A stretch of 64,000 nucleotides of DNA from Coprinopsis marcescibilis (lineage: Eukaryota; Basidiomycota; Agaricomycetes; Agaricales; Psathyrellaceae). Of this stretch, positions 56,602 to 64,000 are shown in pieces. Below the pieces are notes generated by a model. It was not told the origin of the DNA. It saw only the letters and a list, made by a program, of their open reading frames with translations, and ran no database searches. The DNA lies in assembly GCA_004369085.1 (NCBI GenBank), contig ML210225.1, positions 62,001 to 126,000 on the forward strand, given 5' to 3'. The first letter of the stretch is position 1; each line of letters starts with the position of its first letter. A program made the position numbers and the translations under genes.

Positions 56602-58014
56602 ATGCAGTACGCAACGCCCAATGCCCAGGGCGTCCTAGCAGGCTCAGGCTCGACTCCAGCATCGTCGTCCCAGAAGAAACCAAGATGGCAACAGCATGGG
56701 GGCTTTTATCGTCCTGTGCACGATATTTCACAGCCCTGGCAGCCTAGTCCACGTATTTCGTCGCCACAACCCATTTTAAACGCCCCAGCTTACCAGGTCC
56801 CGCTACGAGCGAACGGATCGCCGGCAACAAGTGAGGAAAGCGGGGAGACGTTGATGTCAGAGGTGGCAGTCGGAACATTAATTGAGAGGAAAGCAAAACG
56901 AGTTCGCCGGAGATCAACGCTCACAAGGCTTAAACGGAGGATCATCAGATGGTTAGGTGCGTTGAATTGTAACCACACCACGAAAGCTACTTGAATTTTG
57001 GCCTAACCTTTGCCGTTTATTAATAGATTCCAGCTTAGAGTTAGAAGGGCAGGTACGAAGACCCTGGAGTGAGCCGCCAGAAACCCATGTTAGGCCACAA
57101 TCGAGCCCTGTAGTCTCCCATCGGGTGCAGCTCAATGAATGGAAGGAATGGGGTTATTATGCCCGTCCATACGTGAACGGTGTACAGGTCTATAATACGC
57201 GTACGTACGCTTTGCCCGAGTTTGACGGACGATGGTTGACTTGCTCATTCTAGCATCACCTTATTTGAACCAAGAACCTATACTTCGCGGTTGCCCTCCG
57301 GAGTATATCCAAGACAGTGACATGACGATACAAGAAGTGTTTACTAGTTTGGCAGACTCGGACCCCGACCCTCGACCAGACAGGTGGAAGCTGGGGATAG
57401 AGCATCCTTCTCTGCCCCCTCGGCCACCACGTTGGAAAACCCCAGACCCAACCGAGCCGCTTCCCTTTCCATGGGAGGTCCAGCTTAATCCTTTTCTTGA
57501 ACACTTTCTGTGCGGAGTTCCTGTAATGTATTGGGACGTCCGTGAGGATATCAGTGCATGCCAGCATGGCATCGAAGAAGACCCGGAAACTGCCTTCTCC
57601 CGCCCCCTCCTCCCCGCCGACCTCGCACAGCCCGCCTCGTGGCCGTTCCTCACTCACATGTACATCAATGCACTCGCGGACGACATTTCACCAAAATTCA
57701 AATGGCCTTTCATGGTCATAAACGACCAAGGGATCAAGGTCAGAGATGTCATCAACAGCATCTATGACAACTTTCAGCAATATGTGTTTGAACGCGAGTT
57801 TTATTCCTGGACGATGACAAGGAGACGGGAGGCAACAAAAACGAGAATTTTGAGGTGTAACCCAGAAGAGCACCCTTTCAAAGCTATGCATGGTGAGATA
57901 CATCCTATGGACAGGATGAAACGGGTTGACTACCTTGTTGGACGGACGTTGTTTCGTGGACTGGCGCCCAACCCTGATGGTACAGGTTGGGTACTGTATT
58001 TAGGTCAGGATTGA
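56602..58014 (+). CDS. DUF6699-type fungal protein
   Basis: Exons 56602-56956, 57027-57200 and 57254-58014 give 429 residues. The N-terminal half is Ser/Pro/Gln-rich and ends in a basic stretch (RKAKRVRRRSTLTRLKRR). The C-terminal half carries the pattern I associate with DUF6699 proteins of Agaricomycetes: LNPFLEHFLCGVPVMYWDVR, then ASWPFLTHMYI, KFKWPFMVINDQGIKVRDVI, YDNFQQYVF and DYLVGRTLFRGLAPNPDG. DUF6699 proteins are expanded in mushrooms and have no known role. Both introns fall in phase 1. The internal ATG at 56602 is the first Met with the right frame and context; an earlier non-ATG extension is possible. Confidence 0.7.
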
Positions 58015-58194
58015 TTTTTAGCTATGTTTTTTCTTTCTTCCCAGATACACCAACATATCTGTCATGATACTCCGTATTTCCCGCATCTCTTTGCCATCAT
58101 TTCTGTTCTTTCGCACACCATCTTCATATGTAGACTATCACATAGTTAACCCCCAAGTCACGACGGCAGAATTAGGGGCTTGTACCCCTGTTGA

Positions 58195-58202
58195 TGACGT
58201 CA
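58195..58202. promoter_or_regulatory. CRE-like palindrome TGACGTCA
   Basis: Perfect palindrome 56 bp before the protease ATG at 58258; the third perfect copy in this window. Suggests an Atf1-type bZIP site; unproven. Confidence 0.45.
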
Positions 58203-58257
58203 CTTCACAAATCGCTTTGGGTGATCTCGGTATCTGAATCAAATGCAGTAGGCAAGC

Positions 58258-59504
58258 ATGCTTAGACCACGATGTTCTCAGCTGAACCGCGTACAGAGAC
58301 TTGCCCGACGCAGCTATTTTTCGCAGACTAAGCCGACAAACTTGGCGACTGTGTCGCCTTCAATCATACCGAATGCTGAGCCTCCACCGCCTCCCAAACC
58401 AGTCCAACCCTTTGCCCCACAATCGAAGACACCGTATCTCGACGGACAGGTGCTCCAAGCGCTCGCCAGACAGCCACAGACCAGCTTGCGAGACATTATC
58501 GGACATTACTTGGACGAGACCGGCAATGTACTCGATGTAGCCCTGCCGTACGAGTCACGGCCTTCCAATGAAAGGAAGGTAATGTTTGGCGATAATGCGT
58601 CGAGCAGAGAGGTGGTCACTATTGCGCACTGTGCACAAGACGAGAAGAAACAGCACAAGATTACGGTGTCCTCTGGGTTTGCGTTGAATTTTCCATCGCC
58701 CGCTGAGGGAGAGACGTTGGTCGTGACTTGTGCGCATACTCTCGAGGAGGTCAGCATGTCCGCTCCAGTTAAAGTTTGATATTATCTGACATACGCTTAG
58801 ATACGACAATCCCCTTTGCTGAGGATGAAAGAGTTTCCTCCGTCAGACCCTTCTCACCATGTTGCAACGGGAACCTTTGTGTGCATTGGTTCAGGAGATT
58901 CGATGAAGCTTTATCCAGCGACAGGGATTGTCTCTGCCTTGCCCAGGTCGGACGTGGTTATCATTTCATGCAAGCTACCCAAAGACACACTCAAATCCCT
59001 CCCACTTTCTCCTTATCCTGTACCAGCTGGAAGGAAAATCCGTGCACATTTCGTATCTCAGGAGCCGACATACGGGAATGGATGGGTTCCATGGATCGGG
59101 GATACCTGGGGGAAATGGACTCAGGGAATGGTACTCGGGTACAGGGATTTTGCCGGACAAGAGACGCAGGTACGTGTCCGAGGAAGATTAGCCCATTGTT
59201 GGACTTTTGTCTGACCTAGCCCTACGTTCTGCAGCCTGGAACCTATGACGCCCTGTCACACATGCTGTTCACGCCGTTCCCGACTGCTGGTTCGAGCGGT
59301 GGCCCAATTGTAGATGAAGAGTCTGGAGCTGTCGTTGGGATGATGCTTGGTTCGAGGATGGATAATCAGGTTGCGGGGGTGAGAGGCTGGGGAATTCCTT
59401 CAGAAACGATTTTTGAGGTAAGTGTTCTTCTTTCTGCCCTGAATTGTATGTGACAAGTTGTATTTTAGATGTTCTCCCTGCCTGGCTTGGAAGGAAAGCG
59501 ATGA
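58258..59504 (+). CDS. Mitochondrial trypsin-like serine protease (fungal)
   Basis: Exons 58258-58749, 58801-59169, 59235-59417 and 59469-59504 give 359 residues. An Arg-rich presequence (MLRPRCSQLNRVQRLARRSY) is followed by a Pro-rich linker. The catalytic triad of a trypsin-like fold is readable: His in VVTCAHTLEE, Asp in ALPRSDVVIISC, and Ser in FPTAGSSGGPIVDEE. The sequence after it (VVGMMLGSRM, then VRGWGIPSETIFEM) is typical for HtrA-like or trypsin-type proteases without a PDZ domain. The conserved strand GMVLGYRDFAGQE lies between Asp and Ser. The tail is a short fourth exon of 36 nt. Substrate unknown; location inferred from the presequence only. Confidence 0.85.
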
Positions 59505-60550
59505 ACAACTCGACTACAACATACTAACGATATTTTAACAAACTATTACTTTATCTGCGGTCGTAAATGCCTCAGGTCCTCCTTTTGTGATCGACCAATC
59601 AGAGTAATGCATGGCGCTCAAAGGCCTCATCAGTCCGCTGATACATGTGCTTGGCTGACTATATAAACTCAGAAACCCTTTTTTCTGTTGTTGATGGCTT
59701 TTTCCCTTCTCCTCCATGTCCTTTCACTCTCTCGTCGGGTTTCCCCTTCAATTCCCCTGTCTTCCTGATATCCTGGTATTGCCGGATAGCCTCTGGCAGT
59801 TCTAGGGTGTTCACATCCCCTGTAATGGTGATTAGGCAAACATATTCGATGTTATCTGACCCATACTTTGTTGTTACCAATGACTTCCTCGTTCCCAACC
59901 TTTTCCTCTGCCTTGATCGACATGACCTAGATGCCCTAGCAAGCTTCAGTCGCCGCTCGAACCATCTACCATGCCGCCTTGCTCGCCGCCAATCCGAACT
60001 TTCAGCCGACAATTCGCCAAATATCATCACGCAAGCGAGTCGTCATGCGACCCTCTCATCATTCTACGTGGTCATCGCGGCTGTTGTCAGCGTGGTACGC
60101 ATGGCCGAGGCTTCTCTTCGTTGTTATCGTTGCGATAAGAATGGAGAGATGGTCCACAGACGGTCTGATGTCGTACGATTGTGGTTGTGCTCGGAAGATT
60201 GTGGGGCTTTTGCATTGGTGTACCACGCGGTCTGAGCTCTTCTTGACTCGGGAACTCTCTTGGCTTTGGACTCGGGAACTGGATAGCACCTGATGATACA
60301 AGCACGGGATTGAAAAGGGCTCGCGCATGAGATTGGACCGAACCAGACTGATTGCGGAAGGGGCCTCCCTGGATATGATTTGAACAACAGCACTGAAATT
60401 GTCGTTTTCGTTGGGACTCGGTGGATCGGTTCAACGCAGCGGGAGGCTCTATTATAAACCTCATTCCCTAACTCATCGTTCTAGATCGTACATGTCCCCC
60501 TCTGCCTGAAAAATGGAATATTGTCGCAAGTTCCGCTTTCTTTTGCTAAG
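59505..60550. other. Gene-poor stretch with weak overlapping frames
   Basis: A CCAAT box (59592-59600 region) and an ACTATATAAAC element near 59658 look like a core promoter. Plus-strand (59645-60235, 196 codons) and minus-strand (59659-60030, 123 codons) frames overlap; neither has clear family resemblance, and the plus one starts before the TATA-like element. A small unrecognised gene is possible but not supported. Confidence 0.35.
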
Positions 60551-61083
60551 ACTCAAACAATCATTCTCCGCATTCGTTCCCCGTCTGTGAGGGACGAAAT
60601 CGGTAACCGTTGTAGGTAAGCGTTCAGGATCCCCTCGACCAAACAAGCCTCTTTATCCTCGCACGGATTCGGTGAGTATTCCATTATTGCATTACCCTCA
60701 ACTGTCCCAATACGTTTAATGCGGCCCACTGGCACTCAAACAAAGGTTCTCCGCATTCGTTCATCGTCTTTGAGGGACGAAATCTGTAACCGTTATAGGT
60801 AAGCCTTGACAGTTGAGAACCCCAAAACAAGTCTTTATCGCACGGATTCGGTGTTCCAATATTCCATTACCCTCAACTGTCCCAACACGTTTAATGCGGC
60901 CCACTGGCACTCAAACAAGGGTCCTCTGCATTTGTTCACCGTCTTTCAGGGACGAAATCGGTAACAGTTATAGGCAAGCTTTTGAGAATCCCCTTGACCA
61001 AACAAGTCTCTTTATCCTCGCACGGATTCGGTAAGTATATATTACCCTCAACTGTCTCAACAAGTTCAATGCGGCCCACTGGC
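60551..61083. repeat. Three tandem ~177-bp repeat units
   Basis: Units 60551-60733 (183 bp), 60734-60908 (175 bp) and 60909-61083 (175 bp) are head-to-tail. Shared landmarks are the start ACTCAAACAA, the core AGGGACGAAATC-GGTAAC, CTCGCACGGATTCGGT, TACCCTCAACTGTC and the end GCGGCCCACTGGC. Small indels separate the copies, so the array is not brand new. No coding frame persists through all units. Units have no resemblance to rDNA or tRNA that I can see. Confidence 0.85.
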
Positions 61084-63394
61084 GCTCAGCGGCCTGTTTT
61101 AAGGGCTTTAGTAACTAGAGTCCAATCAAACTGTGAGGTAAGCAACCATAACTCTCATTCCGCTGGACAGTAGATGTTATAAACTTACTCGAAGCGCCCC
61201 AACGATGCGACTGAAGACCCGTGTGTCGAATCAGTAAGTCGTTGGGGTGTGCTGGCCTAAGTGTGGGACGATTATCAAGCTTTATTGGGACCTTTTCGGT
61301 TGCTACTTAACCAATCAACATCTCCGTCTACGTTCGCTCCGCGCGAATGAGGGCGTCAGTGCCTCATCGAGCAAGGTCTTATACTTGGCTACAATGATGC
61401 CTCCACAGTAATGAATGCTTTTTTGCCTGGGCTGTCTGTTCACTAATCATTGAGTTCATTGGCACGATATCGCGAGACTTTGGTCAGGCACTGGACATCT
61501 CTTCAATTTAGTCTTCGGGGGTTCGCATAAATGCTCGTCCATATAGCATCCTAGTATTCACACTTCTACTTGTGACCTTAATGTATCGGCAATGAGAAAT
61601 GGTATGATTCCTGCAGGAGCCTGATTGTTGGATGCTGTTGCTCAGATGGGGAAGAGGTTTATTTCATGCATGGTCTCATGAGAGACCCGGCCTCATGGTG
61701 CTCGTGTCCAACATGCCCTGTTTATCATCTGTGTCAGATATTGTGGTACTGATTGAGCCGCCAATGCCTGCCAATTTTTGCGAGTGACCTTGACCTTCGA
61801 CGTTTTGTGATTGTGATTCTTTGGTTAGACAATGGTAGTTGAACGTGTATCACGTAGACGATGTCATCTATGACTCGCTTTTGCTGTCATGAGAGTACAG
61901 GTTGTCATGAGCGCTAAGGACACTTGCTGGGTCTAGGCCCGTCGGACAAGTCGCAGTTACCTGGACCAGATTCTTCTTTCGGCACTGGAGAGATTTCTTT
62001 CATGCAGTTTTGCGCTTATTAGGTCTCTCAAGGCATTCAGTGAGCTACATGTATCTACACATCTTGCAATGCTTATCTTCCCAGTACAGGTCTTGACAAG
62101 GCCTTGAGGTAATAAATTTTGTTTTGGCATACAATTTTTTAACCTCAAGGCAACGTTCCGAATCAGTTCCAAGCGCTCTGATTATCTCATTTCAGGCACA
62201 TCAGGTTATTCGGTTCATTGAGATGAGACTGATAAGTGCTTTGTTTCTGCCTCTCCTTCAGTGAATATGCTTCAAGTGAACCTTTATTTTCCTTTAGAAT
62301 TCGACCCTCCAATAGAGCACACAACATTTTATGAGGACAGTTGCAAGAACACTGTATGGGCAACAGTTAAAGTTTAACGGCGTGATCACCGTTACTTGCA
62401 GACCCTTCCTTGAGTACTCACTGTAGTCCAAAATGGAACATAAGCATCATTGTGGCTGAAGATACTCCATCTACTTGACAAGTGTTCAAACAGCCTTTTG
62501 AAGGTCTGAACTATGTGCTCAAAAGCAGCAGAAAAATCTAAGCCTATCTGAGTTCCGGGATGGCCACTGACAGACCGCAATCCCCCTGCCTTTTCCTTTC
62601 TGTGAAAATCCCAATACTCAAAAACATGCTGCAACAAGCGAAGTCCACAAGCTTGAAGCTTGGCAGCACCCAGCAATCTGCTTTTTGTGGGGGGGCATGC
62701 AGAGAGGAATGCTGGAGGTTTGCAGTATCAGGTCGTTGGAGCCAGAAAATCAAATTCCGCTGGATGTTTTCTTTTGTACAGTAGTCAGGACTTGAAATGC
62801 AAGTATTGCATGAGAAACAACGATGTTCACACTGGTGCCAGGGTCATGCATGATGATCATTTATTTTCTGAGGACATCCGCAAAATTGAAAAAGTTAAAA
62901 TGAAAACATGGCTGCAGAGTGTATCAAAGCTCAGCAGCCTGAAGTAACCTGAGCAGATATATTTGGGATGTCTGCCAGCTTGTTTCAGCTAATGTGTTCT
63001 ACACTGCATGACCGTTTGATGCATTTCCTGATGTATCGCAGATTGTCATACTGATGAACATGGAAAGACACTGCAGAGAACTCCACTCAATGTCTTACCA
63101 ACCACATAAAGACAATATATTCCTTTTGTTCCCTGTTGAGAACACTCCATAGCAGCAGTAAATCCTACACACCTAGTCCACATCCGGTGTTACCAAATCA
63201 GAGATCATTTGGCCAAAATCAATCCACAAACGATGCACATCATCATTCATTCCAAACAGAAATCTAAGAGAAACCAGCAAAGCCCATCTGGAAAGGTATA
63301 AAAGCAGGCCCTCAGCACACCAAAGCCTCAGAACATCCAGTTCACAAGCCACTTCAACAGCCTTCCAACCAACAACCAACCAATCTCTCCCACA
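61084..63394. other. 2.3-kb gene-free region upstream of the hydrophobin
   Basis: No supported gene. A 9-bp inverted repeat CCCCAACGA / TCGTTGGGG (61197-61205 and 61239-61247) stands near the start. Fragmentary frames at 61957-62172, 62392-62753 and 62660-62947 look decayed and could be transposon debris, but no transposase or reverse-transcriptase motif is readable. Base composition looks AT-richer by eye than the housekeeping block. Confidence 0.4.
63297..63304 (+). promoter_or_regulatory. TATA box of the hydrophobin gene
   Basis: TATAAAAG starts 98 bp upstream of the hydrophobin ATG, a strong core promoter consistent with the high expression usual for hydrophobins. Confidence 0.6.
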
Positions 63395-63753
63395 ATGCAA
63401 TTCAAGCTTGCTTCTGCTTTTATTGCTATGTCTCTCCTTGCTACCACCACTGCCCAGCCTATCCAGTGCAGTGGTGTTGCCTTGTGCTGCAACATCTTGA
63501 CCCCCATCCTTGAGCTTGCTGCCCCTGTCACAGGCTTGCTCACTGCCCTCGGTCTTCCCCTCCTTGACCAAGTTGGTCTCATTTGCTCCAACATTGTTGG
63601 TAACCCTGCTGTCTGCATGGAAGAGGCCATCTGCTGTGCCAACATTGCCTTGGGTATGTGACTATACTAATTCAAATCCAAGTTTAATGCATCTAATGCA
63701 TAAATACTTTAGGTGGTGTTGTTGGAAGCACTTGTGTCCCGCTCCCCATCTAA
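63395..63753 (+). CDS. Hydrophobin
   Basis: Exons 63395-63653 and 63713-63753 (intron 59 nt) give 99 residues. A signal peptide (MQFKLASAFIAMSLLATTTA) precedes a mature protein with the eight hydrophobin cysteines: IQCSGVALCCN (C1, C2-C3), ICSNIVGNPAVC (C4, C5), EAICCANIALG (C6-C7) and, after the splice, GSTCVPLPI (C8). The long, Leu/Gly-rich C3-C4 loop (LELAAPVTGLLTALGLPLLDQ) is more like class I than class II. Hydrophobins self-assemble at air-water boundaries to coat hyphae and fruiting structures. This is a compact gene with a TATA box. It stands apart from the housekeeping block, 2.3 kb from the nearest recognisable repeat. Confidence 0.9.
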
Positions 63754-64000
63754 ACGTCCAGATAAGTGGATGCCTTCTAACTCTGTCATCAAGGTAAGCA
63801 TTGGGATGGGCTTTGGCATGATGCAAACTTACCAAAGAGCACACAGTACACCGTCAATGGCAACCTGCACTCACAGCCTGTTATCCTTCCGAATCTGATG
63901 TGATCTGTTATGTGTTGATAATTCAATTGTAGTATGTATCTGTGATGTTGAATATAGCTGTCTCAAGCTGTGCTATCTATACCAATGTACTCAACCCTCT
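63754..64000. other. 3' flank of the hydrophobin gene
   Basis: Probable 3' UTR and downstream sequence to the window end; no other gene seen. Confidence 0.4.

Noticed and set aside
59659..60030. 123-codon minus-strand open frame
   Set aside because: Basic, low-order composition and no family resemblance; no splice-linked partner exons found.
59645..60235. 196-codon plus-strand open frame
   Set aside because: Starts before a TATA-like element, is Ser/Phe/Cys-rich without ordered blocks and overlaps a minus-strand frame of similar quality.
60551..61083. CRISPR-like array
   Set aside because: Repeats are ~177 bp with no short repeat/spacer pattern, and the host is a fungus.

Overview
This window is nuclear DNA from a filamentous basidiomycete, most likely an Agaricomycete. 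Evidence: dense genes split by many 45-70 nt GT-AG introns, a class I-type hydrophobin, a BIM1-like copper factor, a DUF6699-type protein, a Crinkler-kinase and F-box/LRR-like sequence. About thirty protein-coding genes can be supported. I found no rRNA, tRNA or CRISPR array. Most exon structures below were worked out by hand from splice signals, reading phase and recalled family sequences. No search was run.

Layout. 1-7.2 kb: the 3' end of an F-box/LRR-like gene, a small membrane protein, an Mpv17/PMP22 protein, an unusual 703-residue secreted protein with internally duplicated modules, and peptidyl-tRNA hydrolase 2. 7.5-10.6 kb: an accessory patch with a Crinkler-type kinase whose N-terminal exon is tandemly duplicated, sitting 35 bp from a broken exo-glucanase-like (GH5) remnant. 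11-33 kb: a housekeeping block with a TMEM33/Pom33 protein, UTP4, TIM10, a ZNF706-like zinc-finger protein, threonine aldolase, MPH1/FANCM helicase, a G-patch/zinc-finger protein, the BET bromodomain protein BDF1, WDR70 and a small hypothetical gene.

33.5-42.8 kb: frataxin, a mitochondrial rhodanese, a Ctr copper transporter, a BIM1-like copper-acquisition protein, a hypothetical gene and a 3-mercaptopyruvate-type sulfurtransferase, i.e. a run of metal- and sulfur-handling genes. 42.9-59.5 kb: V-ATPase subunit C, a multi-KH RNA-binding protein, an RWD/RBR E3 ligase, URB2, a DUF6699-type protein and a mitochondrial trypsin-like protease. 59.5-64 kb: mostly gene-free sequence with three ~177-bp tandem repeats, then a hydrophobin gene.

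Links between genes: UTP4 and URB2 both serve ribosome assembly. PTH2, TIM10, frataxin, the two sulfurtransferases and the protease are probably mitochondrial. The Ctr/BIM1 pair plausibly acts together in copper uptake. The most unusual items are the duplicated secreted protein, the Crinkler exon duplication with its frame-restoring 64-nt segment, and the copper pair.
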